Shown here: in pieces, positions 34,701 to 49,000 of the stretch
Numbering within the stretch: position 1 is the first letter of the stretch
Layout of the letters: every line of letters begins with the position of its first letter
Origin: Temnothorax longispinosus
Lineage: Eukaryota; Arthropoda; Insecta; Hymenoptera; Formicidae
DNA length: 64,000 nucleotides
Assembly (NCBI RefSeq): GCF_030848805.1
Contig: NC_092359.1
Span: forward strand, 2,965,001 to 3,029,000
Direction of reading: 5' to 3'
Notes under the pieces: model-generated
The model's database searches: none
Told to the model about the DNA's origin: nothing
What the model saw: only the letters and a program-made list of their open reading frames with translations
Program-made: the position numbers and the translations under genes

Positions 34701-37700
34701 GTATCCTCAATCCTCTGTCCTCTGAGAACAGGGAAAATACTGACGGTAGGAAAATACGGAATTTCGTGGCGCTTCTGTACATGCGCATCTGGACGTATAA
34801 TATACATTGTCCAGATATATATACATTGATGGTATTAATATATATATAAATGTTGCGCACTCCGTGTGTCGCTAAATCTGGATCTTTTTCTTTCTTTTTT
34901 GACAGTAGAGAATTTTTACAAGTATTACGCTGTAACAACAAGAGAGCACAAAATGTTCGCGGCTTCCTACCTCCCTCTCAATCGCAAGAATCACAATCCC
35001 GTGAAAGTGCTGCGTGAAAATCAAACGATCGCAAAGTGTTATAACGTTCGAGAAAACTGTAAAGGGACGAAGAATAGAAGCTCGGTACGCTCGGGACTTT
35101 GGTCTTTTCTTTCGTGTTTTCTCTTTTCTTTTTTTTTTTTTGTCAATGATCTTGTTTCGCGATCCTCTGGTGCGTGCGGCCGCGCGTCTACTCGCGCGAG
35201 CCTCACTGCCGTGTAGCGTGGTACTTTCTTAGCCTGAACAGTGTGCGGTGTATGGCTTCCCGTTCAACGTGGGTACAGCGGTAAAAATCGATTAGTCAGG
35301 GTGCGTGGTGTTGCGTGAACCATTACGTTACGCACCTGGTTCACACGGTAATGCATGTGCCAGGCCGGCGAGTTCACGTATCCGTTCGTGTAGGTCCAGC
35401 GATTGTAATCACCACCACCTGTCGAAAAGCATATGTAAAGTACATATGTATATGCATGTATACATGTAGGTAGTCTGTCGTGCGAAGGCCTCTGTCACTC
35501 TGTTCGTGACTGCGTGATTTAGGGGACCCGTACACTCTCCAACATTGAAAAGAGCCGCCGAACTCGGCGCTTCCCTCTTCGATGTGAAAGATCTGTCCGT
35601 TCTTTTAAGGATACTTTCACGTATTTTGCCACAAAAAGAAAAGGGAAGAAACAAAGGCGAATATGCCCGGTTCGGGAATGATTCGTCGTTGAGCGAGGAC
35701 CGATTTTGCCAATATTGCCAATGTCATTCTTCTCTGAGCAATCAGAATTTAAATGCCAAAAGAGAACTAAATTTCATGAAAGTACACAGAGTGCGAAAAG
35801 GATAAAACGACCGAAGGTTTTCAAGGGGTCGTTTTTTTTTTTTTTATCGAAAATATAGCGATGACCTTTCTGAGTGGGAAAAATGAATTCAAGCTTGATG
35901 GAAGGATCTGTAAATGAGAAATTCCGCGATAGGTCTAGGACGCCCTGTCTAAAAATACCGGTATCCTCCTATGTCATTCCTTTTTTTCAAGTTGATCGAC
36001 AAGTGCAGCTGCTCGAGGCACTTGGGCACTATTTCTAAATCGGATAATTCAATTATCACGCGTCGAACGAACGACACGCTTGACAATCTGAGAGTGAACT
36101 CGGAACTTTTGTAACAGATGAAATGTGTATCCTCCGTGTAACTCCGTTTAACGTTTTGCATGGCGTTTCTCACGTTCAATTGATGTGAACAGAGTGTCCC
36201 AGACCCAGTGAGCTATCTCTCGTTCGGTTCTGACGTTTGTTCAAAAGGCGTTCCCCACGATTCTCGAGTCGACGCGTCGTACGGGGGACGGAAATATCCG
36301 CGTCGTTCTCTTCTCGATCCCTCCGTGCATTACGCGTTCTAGATGCGACACGACCGTACGACGTGTTGCGTAACTACGGAGATTAGGTGAGAGACGTGAT
36401 GAGAAACGAATTTAGGGTTCTTCGAACTCGAGCGGCGCGAAAACTTTCGCGGACACGTCAATGATCGCGCAGGGCGTACGATTGGCCGCCACGATCTGCA
36501 TGAACGGGGGGAAATTATGGCGTTATTATGTACGTTTTACAGGAAACAAGACTGAAGCGAGTCGACAACTTGCGCGCAGTCACAAGTGAAGGGCCGGGGG
36601 AGACAACAAGTGCGTGATAGAGACGAGTGCGATATGTGTATAGGTGCGATTGAAAACCCTCGAATCAAAGTCTGATATCGGGAGTCCAACATTTCTTTTT
36701 AAAAATCTTGCGAAAAAGAAAAAGATATGTGCAATTTAATTTGTAGTGGCGCACGTAATGTACGTCAATATTTGACAAGTATAGATATTTGGTGTGGACG
36801 AAAAAATTAAAGTGGAAACCAAAAAGAAATTACTAAAATTTTCTGAATGTTTAAATATTATTCCTTTTTTTTTTAATTCCAACAAAGTTTATTAACAATT
36901 AAATTACAAAAAAAATTAGAAAATGTATATATTGTAACCCCAAGGGAACAATAAATTTTATTATTTTCTCAAGAAAAGAATTAGAAAGAAAAGGATTTAA
37001 TTTAAATAAATCTAAATAAATTGTTAATTTGACATGTGAATTAAATTGTACAGCTATATAGATTACACTATAAAGGTATCTCATAAACTGCAACTGATCA
37101 CTTGCTTGAATATAAAATTTGATTGTAAATTCGTACTAGATATTAATTAGCTTTATTATGATAAAATTATAATTTGTATGAAATTATGTATCATTTATAC
37201 ATGGAATTTATTGGAAAAATTTTTCTTTTTTTATTTATTTTTTTTATACGTGTGCAAGCATTATTATAAAGACACTATATCGTTTGATAGCATTAAGAGA
37301 AATTAAATCTTAATAAAACCTTTTTGAAATATGAACTTATTTGTTATGTTTAACAAAAATAGGAATTTCAAAAGTCGAAAATGCGAGTTGAAGAAACATG
37401 ACAGAGAAATAACAATTGTAAATAGTAGCTCTTAAGTTCAGACTCTGATTAGAGGATCTCTAGGGGGTGATATTTATAGTCCGATTTTATATTTAAGATC
37501 GTCCTAAGTCTGGTCTCAGACAGTCTGAAGATTCCATCCAGCCAATGGAACGACCGTATACTATCTTAAAATACTTAAGACGATCTTTAATTTAAGATTG
37601 GATTATGAATATCGCTCTAAGTGCGATATCACATGATGACAGGACCGAATCTGACGATGCACAGATGCAGGAGTCAAGAGACGGGGAGGACGTACCAAAA

Positions 37701-39974
37701 TCATGAGTCTCGTGGCGAATTCGATGGAGTAAACCGCAAATGAATGGAAAAGGTTGCGAAGAGAGAGAAAGAGAGAGAAAGAGAAAGACAGTGCTTCTGA
37801 TCGAGTAAACTGAACTGATGGAAAAGTGACGTTACATTGTTTCCTTTTTGTAATGAAACGGCAAACTTGCGCCGTGTTTCCTGCGGTTTGATAGCATTCG
37901 TGCGTTCCCGATCGAATTCGCCGTCGAGTAGAGATACTCATACACAAATAGGGACATGTGATACTAATCAAAGTGATACTAATCACGCATCAAAGGGTTT
38001 TGTTCGACTAATCGCCCAGGCCGTGCTACTATAGACATTAACGTAACTAGACCAATGTGGCGAGTATGACCTCTGCACCGAGTATATTTCGAAGAGATGA
38101 CTCGTATGTTAACCGTTCGTCGTTCGTGACTTCTGCGTCGTGACTTCTCAAAAATTCTGCTTCTTATGACTTCGGTAAATTTATCAAAAAAGGTGCTCAA
38201 AATTCTATCTTGCACATTCATATAACGACCATAATCGTTAAATTATCGATGCGAGTTTTAAGTTAGCGTCCTAATGTTCGCGTCGAAGGTCCTGTCTGCT
38301 TCATTAATTTACATACGCCGATGCGTTTTAAGTGAATTTTAAATTAATTCATCTGGATATCGCTGTACGTACGAAGATCGAGAAAACCAGACAAAGAAAA
38401 AGATGTGCCGTTGTGAATCATCTGGGCACAGATAACGGGGGGAAAAAAGAATCTTCGATCTTCGGATCACAACTCTCGAAGGTGAATCGCGGGAAGCTCT
38501 TTTCCAAATAGAGATATATTTACAGACAAATCTTCCCGGAGATCTACTTTTCTCGTTCGCGGTCAGATAAGCCGTCCATTACATATTTCTGTGTGCCGCT
38601 CCAAAATCAGGACCATCCTGGAATTGCCGGAACCGCGACCTATTCGGATGATTCGGCAACAGCCATTCCGACGGTTCTCGCTTCGGGCAATCCCGGGATA
38701 ACTGTCATTCCTAGCTCGAACTACGGCATGTACAGGGTGTAATCAGAAAATCCAACGGTATGACCCTTACGTAATCCTTGAAGTAAATCTTTCGTTCGAA
38801 TTTAAGCTTATGGCTCGGAACGTGCGCGGATATCAAAACTGAGAGAGTTTCGTCAAACAAGATAACGGCATGCCATCGTTTATCGGCACTCAGCAGTCAT
38901 CCCTTTGCGTTACGCGTATCTTCCCGCTGTGTATCCCTCTCGTCGTAATACACGATCATCGAGTAACGATTTTAATGTATCCGTGTATAATAACGACGAT
39001 ATGTATTGCGAGAATCCCCGATATACCGACAATACAGATAACGATCTCGCCTCGTTATCAGGAATGCTGCGATTCCCGAATTATTGACGAATTATTGCTG
39101 CAATTAATTGCATTTACCGGGAATCTATCCAAAGATACTTCTTTTCAGGTATACTTTAACAAGCCTTTGAAATTAAACTAATGTTCTAGCCATTTAAATA
39201 ATCGCGCTCTATAACGGGAAAGCTAATTAGTTCCGTATTAATTAAGTATTAACCCTGCTGTTCCATTTGATCTATTTTTACCTATTTTCATCTTTAAGAT
39301 GTGACACCTCTGTAAGTATTGCACCTAACATTTTAAAGATTCGTAACTCGATATTTCGTTTAATAAATATGCACCTATGAAACTCAAGAGAAATTGTATT
39401 CTATATAAAAACTAACTTGTATAAAATATAGAGATTTAAATTAAACTATAAAGATCTAAATTAAAATATAGAATATATGAAAGTACTAAACAGCAAACAA
39501 GGGCGTCGACAACTTTACTACGTAAAGTTAAGACGGCAGCAACCGCGATTCGAGGATTTCTTACATCGATCCGAGAAAAATAAGCAAAGTCGCGCTTCTG
39601 ACGATGCCGCGCTCAATTGTAAATTTGCAACTGTGAAATCGTTATCCCGGAAACACATCGTGTGCACTCGGTAACAGGCGTTACTCGTTCTCTCAATCGC
39701 ACAACTCGGTACGCTTACGTATATTTTACCTATTTAAAAATACGCACGCGCACGTGCGCGCATAAAACGCGTCGAATTCGTTCGCTTCGTACTAAATTGC
39801 GCACACGACAAACATGGTATAAAAAACTAGGCACAATACAAGCCAATGAGAAATCCAAATGGGACTTTCTATTGCTTCGCTCGAGTCGGACTCCTTCCTA
39901 AAGTTTTTCAAACCGCACGTTTCTTTCATCGGGAGGCAGCCTTCTTCTCCCGTAAATTTGCCCGCTATAAAGCC

Positions 39975-40025
<51 letters not shown>

Positions 40026-43000
40026 TTCTCTCTCAAAACCACCGATCTACGGGTAACGAATAATTGCGAGCGATAAAAGTATACACGTGTACCAGTCATA
40101 TTAGCTTCAAATAGAAATTTTACTGAACGAGCGAAGGAAAAGAAGAGAAAGAAAAACAGGAAGAATCAAACTCCTCCGAAAACAGCCGAAACGCGTTTCT
40201 ACCTGCGATCTTCCTCTCGCAATAAGTATCGGCGGTAAATAACAAGTCGCCCAGTAACAATCTTAATGCGGGGCATAGATCTCCCGGCCTGATCTCGCGG
40301 ATGTGTTTGTCGCTAGGCGAATAAGTCTCGCGGATTAATGATTAGACGACGCTTAAGGTTCCCACTTAAAATCAGAGAGCTTAGCGACTACTACTCGGTT
40401 GGTCCATAGAGCCAACGTCTATTAACGAGTAACAGGTGCTCCTCTCCCTCGTCGAGGGTAATTCCATACACGGAGGATATATCAGGGGATGCACCTGCCA
40501 TTAGAAGCGCGGTGCACCACGTTTTACGTATCTACGTTGAGCAACTTTTACTCCTCCTTTCTAATTCGCGTGCGCGAAGCAAACCGCGGCGAAATCATAT
40601 AGCCCATATAGGGATCCGCGTTGTCGTTGCTGTTCGGAATTCAATTCGAACAATGGAAACAATCGGCCCCGGACGACCTTACGTAATTCCGCGTTTCGTT
40701 TCCCTCGTTTCCCCCTCGAGGGGATCGCCGTCTCGAGCGACCCGCCGCTCGCGATTGATTGTCCTGGATCCTGGATGAATTCAAGGTTGCGCGACCGTGT
40801 AAAACGTCGTACATTTGCGACGCCGTGATTTAGCGCTATTTTAACCCTTTAACGTTGTTGTACCGTGTTGCACGATTATTACGTTGCCGTGCTAGTTATA
40901 ATTGTATAACAAAGCTACGTTAAATTTTGTAGGAGAAAAGAATGTTACGTTATTCGTTCAAAATACTCGCACAATTTCCCTTAGCAATGTCGGAGGTATT
41001 TCGTGCGAGAAACAAAACGAGGGTACGGGCTGATTAAAGGGTTAAAAATGATAATCGCGATGACGCGGCTCTTCCTTGAGTCACAATTATCTTCGAAAAT
41101 CCTACGTCGCTCCTTCGATCTCTATGCCTTATTAACATTATTAATTATTAGGATACAACGTGTCGCGCGTAATGGTTGTCGTTCTCCGAGTCGCGCGCGG
41201 GCACGTCGATCGCGATAAGTTAAGATACTCCTCGCTTCCCGTGTGTTATGCATGAATATTACTCGCTAAAATATATTCATCTCTACGAGGGGACGGGGAC
41301 CAGAGGGGTTCTATCGTAATATCAAAGTAAACCGGGTCTCTAAAACGCGTAACAAACCGTATCTTTATCCTTAACGATAATTATGCTACATTCTTCGCGC
41401 AGCTTTTGATCATTCAGCCTCGGGCGTTCCAGCTCGGAACGACGGACGTCCTCTTTGTCTCGTCTGTCCAGTTTTCGTCGCCGTTGGTACCCTCGTCGTC
41501 GTTCATACCCGTATAATTCCCGATTCACGATTGCCACTCGGCGCGATATATTGCCGGGCAAGTCGTGGTCGTTGAATCGTCGTCGTCAAGATCGCGGAAG
41601 GCTAGGCTAAGTCGTCGATTCGTTCGCGAGATCCGTTCCTCATTTGATCTTGGTTTGCGTGATAGTCGAGAGTGCCAACGCACGACTACGAAGTCTGTCA
41701 ATTCTAAGGTGCGTTCAATTCCACACGAACTTTGCAAATCCTGCTAGTTTGAGCCCGGGTGAGCGCAATCGATCGCGCTCAATTCTATACTTAGCGTCGC
41801 TCGTCGACGCTGCGTCAACGCTGCTGCCGCCGACGCTCGTCCTTCGTCTCGGACATCTCGTCGTCCTCGTCGTCCTCCACGTCCAAACTTTGGCCCTCCA
41901 TCAGCAGCGGCGGCGGAATGTTCGCCACGTCGAAGCTGGAATCGGTGCTGGACACTATGTGGCCGTCCTTGACCTCGAGATCGACCACCACGCGGTGTCG
42001 CCTCTTGGCGTTCTGCTGTCGCTTCCGGCGGAAGGCCCGCTGACCCCGATCGGGCGTGTGCGCCGGGCTGTCCATGCTCGAGGACGTGTCACCCTCGCTC
42101 TGCGGGCTGCGGTTGGACGAGGAAGGCATCGTCTTCGTTCTGATCTGCGTTCTGATCGGCATAGGCGGGCTCGACGTGGTCGACTCGCCGCTCAGACTCG
42201 TCGTGGAGTAGTACGGGGTCGACTTCGCTCGGATCGGCACCATCACGGGTCGCACGGTGGATCGCGTGCCCTGATGTCTGCCCGCCTCGTGCGGACTCGG
42301 CTCCGAGAAGCCGCGATCAAACTTGCTCGGCGACCTCGTCGACGGTTTCTCCCGTTCCGGGACGTCTCTTCGTTCCTCGGACGACCAATCGTCGTCCGCT
42401 ATCCGCGCTTGTAATGTTAGATCGGCGTACTTCTCGTGCATATCTTCTGAACTGTCCCCGCGGCGAACCTCCATCCGCACTTTGTCGCTACTGGAATACT
42501 TCATTGCGGGCACGTTGTCGTACAACTGATCCTCCTCGTCCTCCTCGGGGATCGGCAACGCCGTGTCGTCAACGCAGAGTGTATCCTCATCCGGGACCAT
42601 TTGGAAGTCATCGTCGTCGATGGCCTCGTCGTACTCGTTTCGAAGAGTGATACGAGGCGGCGAGATGTCGGTGAATTCCTGGGGATAAGCCCCTTGCTGC
42701 TCGTCGTCGTATCGACGTAGGCGATGGTGCTCGTCAAACTGGTTCTCGATAAATCGCCGCGCCTCATCGAACTCGTCATCCTGCGTTCGAGATTGACGTA
42801 GGTCATCGTCATTCTTGACGGGCGTCTCGGTCTGCAAAGTCTCGTGCTGTTCGATCGCGGAACCGGCGGCTTCGTCCTCGTGAAGAAACGAGGCGGTAGC
42901 TGTCGCGGGCGGAGAAGGCAGTGGTGGCGACATGGGTAACGGCAGCGAAGACGGGGACGGCGGAGACGGAAGGGAAGAAGTGTCAGCTGACTGGCACTTG

Positions 43001-46000
43001 GAGTTCGGTCTCATGCTGGTCGCGCTCCTCTCGGACGTCGTGGTGTCGCTCTGACTCTTGTCCGCAGCCGTCGTGGCGTAGTACTGTTGCGGTATCACCG
43101 TCGTACTACCCGACCAGTCCGAGATTGAGGCGCCGAGCTCCGCCAGCGAATTATCGTCAGACTTTGTGCCGGAGTACTGGCAAAACTGGCGCACGGTGTT
43201 ATTCGAGCTGGACCACTCGGACATAGACAGGCCCATCGACGTGTCTTCACTGTGTGACGAGCCGGTTATGTACGAATTCGACTTCGGTTTTACTGCGATC
43301 TTGACCGTGCCGTCGGCCGTCGTTGCGGACGTCGAGCTTTGCCCGTCCTCCAAAAGGGTCGAATGCAGATCGTCGTGCAGCGTCCTGTTCTCGTCGCTGG
43401 AGTCGCTGTCTTGGTCCGCATGGACGGGCGTGTCCGTGCTGTCTGTAACGGTCACTTTGACGGCTTCCTCCGGTTTGATTTCCATGTAGAATGTCTCCAC
43501 GTGACTCACTATCGGTGTTTCAAAAACGGGTGAACTGGGCGGCGACGGCCAGTCTTCGGAACTTTGCAATTGCAATCGCGAACGCCTGGTCGTTCGCGGC
43601 GACTTCGTGTCATCCTCGTGCGCGCCGACCACGTCAATGGGGATGTCTGGTAGCTCGGAAGAGGTCCTGCGATCGTCGGAAACGGATGGTAACGCCGTAC
43701 CGGACGGAGGATCCGATGATAGAGACGGCTGATGATCGCTCGACATCAAAGACTCGTCGTCGAGGCTCGGTGACCTCGAGCTGGGCTTAAACGAATCCTC
43801 CAAGTCGCTTCTGTCTTGTTCCGACGTTGTCGATCGTTCGGATATTCTCGACAACGTGCGCGAAAGCGAAAATGCGCCGTAGTTAGCTAATATTTCGGGA
43901 CCAATGATAAAGGTGCCAGGAAAGTCCGCTAAGTCCTCTTGGTAACTGTCTTCGTTCTGACCGTTGCTGTCTTCAGACTGTGATTCACGCTGCACGTTGT
44001 TTTCGTCCTGAGGCACCCAGCCGTCCTCGAGACTGGAACTACCGGAGCTTCCTTGTGGGAATGATTTCCACGTGACGCTCATTTCCTGCTTCGGAGGATG
44101 TTGCGAGCCACTGCTGTTGTCGTCGTCCATAGAACCGCTGTCTCGGGCGCCTTCCATCATGGCGATCTCCCGACGGTCTATTATGGGTTGTATCTGGCCG
44201 ATCCCTAGCGGCCGGGCGATGGAACACGAACTGGAGTCCGGGTCTTCTCTGTCCGGTGTCCAGGTGTTGGTCTCCTCACTTCTCGAGCGTTCGGTGCTTA
44301 GTCTAAGTTTTCTATCGATGGAGAGACGATTGCTGTCCGCGATTTCCGCAGCCTCTCTGGCCGGTTCATCTTCCGGTAATTCTTCCGCCGTTTCTTCATC
44401 TTCTCTTTTCATCTCTAGATATTCCGGCGTCAACTCGACTTCGACCAACGTCTTCTCGTCCATCTTATCGACACCGTAGTCCGGTGAACTTAATTCGCTG
44501 TCCACGCCTCGCGTCTGTACTTGCGTATCGAGCGCGTCGAGAGTATCCTCGCTCGTATCGAGGGAATCCAGCCGCTTGTGGCTTTCCTCTTCGTCTCGCT
44601 CGTCGATTTCCACTCGCACTTCCGCTATCTCTTCCTCTTCCTCCTCCGGATTCACGTCGTCGTCGGAACATTCTTCGATGGATATTTGTATCGGCGACTT
44701 GACCATATCTGGAGGATCGTCCTGATCGTAACAATGCAAGAAGAACATGTCATTCTCTCGAGCCGCGCTTATGGTTACGTCAGGCACATCATCTCTCTCA
44801 GACGGACTTCTCGAACCATCGACACGAAAATCATGTGGGCGAGAAGGAGATTTCGTTGATGCAGTTTCGCTATCGGAAACTTCGCTCGGCGATTCTGTCT
44901 GTTTCTGTTTACAGACGACTTCTGTGCTAGCGCTCTTCACGAAAATCGTAGAGACTGCCGATTGATCTTGATCCAACTGAGCATCTCTTGACGTACCAGC
45001 GTTCGCATCGAAACTCTCCTTAGAAACTTCCTGCTCAGCACCGGAATCTGTAGAACTTTGATCGATGAATTTTGTCGCTTCTTCTATTTTAGCGCTCTCC
45101 GTGACTTTCGGCATTTGCGTTTCGTTAATGGAACTCACAAACGGAATTCGGCCATTTTCTTGTCCCTGTTCGTAAGCTATCGAATCGGCGCCAGGGACAA
45201 TCTCGTTACATTCTGTCAGCGGCGACTCTAGATACTGTCCCGAAGTCTCGGTAACGGACAGAGAATCCGTGCATATCTCCGGTATGGTCGTGTGATCGGT
45301 ACTGTCGGATTTGTGATTCGGGGAGGCCTCCATCTGAACCGAAAGCACCTTCGATACCGTGCTCGCGCCTTGAGCAGCCTCTTCGGCGGCGTTCTCTTGA
45401 TCCTCCAATGTCTCCGACACGTCCACTGTGTCATCCTTGCTGGAGAACGCGTTCGCCGGTGGTAGTCTGTGCACGGAGATCACCGCGGCGTCCAGAGATT
45501 TCGCGCGCCGCTGAGCAGTAGGCGACTGCGTCGCACCTTGACGCTGGAGAGCGCCAATTCCGCTACCTTCTGAAAGACCAAGACGCGCGCGAGCGAACAG
45601 TATCGGCGTCTGTCCCGGTTTACGTAAGACCAAGGGAGATTCGGTTAAGTCCTGAGCAAGCGCCGTTTTCTTTACGCTGTCCTTCGTTGGTTCCTTGCCT
45701 GGCTCTTTACCTGACTCTTTGCCTGATTCCTTGACTGCTCCCTTGGACTCGTCGACTGTTACGGCTCGTTTAGTATCCACTGGCTGATCAATCACCACGT
45801 CAGGTTTAACGCACGGCTTTTCCTTTTCCTGTTTAGGCTGCTTCGATTCAGCAGCAGTTTCATCACTAGTCGCCTCCACTTTCAAGGCCACTTTCCCGCG
45901 TACCGTTTTCGAGTCCTGTTTTGACGCTGCGTCCTTAGCCGCAGCAGATTTGCCTTCGACGGCTGCTTTGGCGGCAGCTTTGAGTCTTTTCGGTGAGATT

Positions 46001-49000
46001 TTTTCTACTGAATCTTTCTTCTCCGTACTTCCCAAGCTCTTCGATATTCCCAACGATTTCGGTCTTGACTTCTCGGACTTTATCGCGCCTTTAATCAGCT
46101 CGTCGTCGACGGATGCGGATTTCGCGCGAGTACTCTTCGTTTCTTCCTTCTCATCCTTCGACGTTGAAAACGGCTTGTCGGGCAATCTGGTTACAGATTT
46201 CGATCTGCCCTTCTGTACAATGCTTATTTCCGGCGCCACATCAGTCGAATCTATTATTATGATCTCCTGTGGCATCTCGCCGAGCTTTAATTTGGATTTG
46301 TCAATTTTTGTACTCGCCGATGGCGAACGTGACTCCTTCGATGCGCTCTTTTTTAACGGTGGTTTGTCGCCCTCTAATGATTTTGATTGTTTTTTGAAAT
46401 CTTTTTTCGGCTCGGACTTCACCTTCTTCACCCTCTTCGGAGAGACATCTTGCACGAAGTGTTTATTCTCGACTTCCGGTGAGAGCAAGGTATCGATCGG
46501 AGCCTTCTCTTCCGCCAGCGATAAAGACTTCGATCTTATCGGTTCCGCGTGCGGTCTCAGCAAGAAAGGAACGAACTCAGGAACTTTAAGACTATCCAAT
46601 TCTAAAGTAGGTTTCACAGGCACTTCGTCCAAAGGCAAATCGGCGACTGGATCCACGAAATCATCAAATCCTGTATCAATGATCTTCGGCCTCGATATCC
46701 TTGTGGCGGAATTTTTATTAACTTCCGAAAATTTCGATTCTATTCTCTCTAAAATACGTTTCGTTTTTTCGGGAATACTTGGCTTCTCTAACGTCTTCGG
46801 TTTTTCCGGAATCGGTGGTTTCTCTGATTTGATTTCCATTGTAGCCGGTATGTGAACTTGAGCTATTACAGACTGTACGTTCTCTCTCTTTTGATCATCG
46901 TCCGACAACTCGTCGACGGCTCGTTTCGGGGAACGGTCCCGTTCCTTCACCGTCTGTTCGACGTTTCTGATTTGGTCACCTATCGTTCTCTCTTCAGCCT
47001 GTCCGCTAGGAGGAATTTCAGGTAATGGTATCTTCTCAATGCTATCTTGCTTCTCTAAACTATCGTCCGGTGCTTTTAAACTATCTATCTCTATTTTTGC
47101 CTTGCGTTCTAAATTCTGCTTCATTTCCATGCCAACGATATCGGCAAAATTCAGGGCAGCTTTTATTTTAGCGTCCGCTGTTTTCGCAACATTAGTGGGA
47201 CTTCTGGGCGCTCCGTCGACAGATTTCTTCTTCTGTATCACAGAGACGATAGTCACGCTAGAATCAGTCGGCGATTTTTTAGGCGAGCGTTTTTCGATGG
47301 CCGAGATAATGGTGACATTCGGCTCCACTGGCGACAATTTCGAAGGTTTCTTGTCCAAACTCGATGACTTCTTGCACGTGTAATCCTCGATGATAACTTC
47401 GGCTCTGTTCCTATCTAACGAGCCGCCCTTTGGCGAGAATTTCTCAGGAGAATGGGTCTTCGTTTTCGAGGGGCTCTTCTTAATAGGCGACAAACTGCAA
47501 ACGATGCTCTTCAGATCAGTGGGTGAGAGTTTCGATGTTGGACTCAGAATACTCCTCGGCTTATCCGAAGGGCTTAATATCGATTTCGGTCTTGCGGCGG
47601 TAACCGCGCCGCTCTTCGATTTATCCGGAGATAGTTTATTACCGGCCTTGTCTATCGAAGAAAGCTTGGTCAGATCGAAGTACGGGAGATCCGTTACCAT
47701 CTTTAGCGGTAACTTCGGTAAATCCTTGGCGAGACTCTTGACATTCTTCGAAGTTTTGCTGCTATCCGACTCGGATTTTTCGTCGGACGCCGTGCCGTTC
47801 ATGACGTGCCTTTTGTGCAACGTGTACGGGATATCGACATTGGTTTTTTGCATCGCCGCACTGTCCGAGAACGGTTCCTCGTCGCCGGAATCGGCTGGTG
47901 TCAGGTCTATGGATTTCTGATGCATCAGTATGTGCCGCTTGCTGTTGGATCCCAGTCTCTGCCGCGCCGGATTCGGATCGCTCTTCGTGCGCTCCACCGG
48001 CACGTGTCCGGGCAACGCGGTCTCCTCGAAACCCAGCACAACGCCGCCAACAACCTTCGGCTCGTACTCAGAGAATACGGTTTTCGACTTCAAATTCTCC
48101 ATCTCGTGCGGGACGCCGATAACTGTTTCCGTACGGGATTCGATAGACAATTTCGCCTGTCGTTCGCGCTCCCGTCTCTCGTCATCCTTTCGCGCTTTCT
48201 CCAAACTTCTCCAGTCGTCGCGTTCCCGCGGTTTCTCTTCCGACTTGGCTTTCTCGGACTTGCTCCTACTCTTCTTCTGATCCTTATGCTCCATTCTCTC
48301 GATATTCTTCCTACGTTCTACGCTGTCAAAGTCCAGGCACTCGAGACTCCTTCCCTCCCGCGACTCCAAACGTCCCAAGTATTTTCGCTCACGCGAGTCC
48401 AGTTTCTCCAGGCTCTTACGCTCGGCGCTCCTCGATTCGATCTTTCTCTCATGAGTTCGTTCCCTTTGTTCATAGCGCTCCAAGAATTTCAAACGTTCGA
48501 TCGCTCGCGGATCGAAGTCGAACTTTTGAGAATCGAGTCTGTCCACGCTCATCCTTCGTTGTTCTTTCGGAGTCAACCGCTCGAACGGACTTCTGTTGTC
48601 GGAATCGTATCGTTCTAAAATATGCCGATCGTAGTCGATAGATGCGGCTCTGTTCTTCCTCGCTTCCCGAGAATCGATCCGCTCGATACTCCTCTCCCGG
48701 CGCTCCGAATGCCGATGATTGCTCCTCTCCTTGGGACTCTTTAAATGCTCCATGCTGCTGCGCAGCCCTTGAGAGTCTAAACGATCGACGCTCTTACCGC
48801 GCGATTCATAGAAATCATTGTAATAAAAGGCACTCTTCTCTCTCGAGTCTAGATGCTCGTAACTCCTCTCACGCACGTCGAGCCGCTCGATGCTTCTACG
48901 TAGCTCGCGCATATCGATCCGGTCTATACTGCGACGGCCGTGACTGTCCGATCTCCGCTCGCGCGAATCGAGCCGATCCACCGAACGACGTTCTCGCGAA

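Larger units (their letters stand above)
29947..41814. other. Long FARP intron and possible 3'UTR of the giant exon
   Basis: Some 11.9 kb separate the giant exon's stop from the alternative first exon. No coding exon was recognised on either strand. The first ATTAAA-type signal on the - strand is near 39360, and an AATAAA occurs near 30310, so a 3'UTR of anything from about 2.5 to 11.5 kb is possible. Much of 37.6-41.8 kb is richer in GC than ordinary introns here. It also holds the elements at 30810 and 37461 and the CT tract at 39976, listed separately. Confidence 0.4.

Noticed and set aside
38729..38760. An ACAGGGTGT motif resembling a transposon end
   Set aside because: No matching inverted end was found nearby, so a solo resemblance is not enough to call an element.
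41644..42414. A 256-codon + strand open frame, and others of 270-301 codons at 45950-46855 and 47806-48618
   Set aside because: They lie antisense to the giant exon, whose codon use keeps the opposite strand open. Their sequences are low complexity with no family resemblance.
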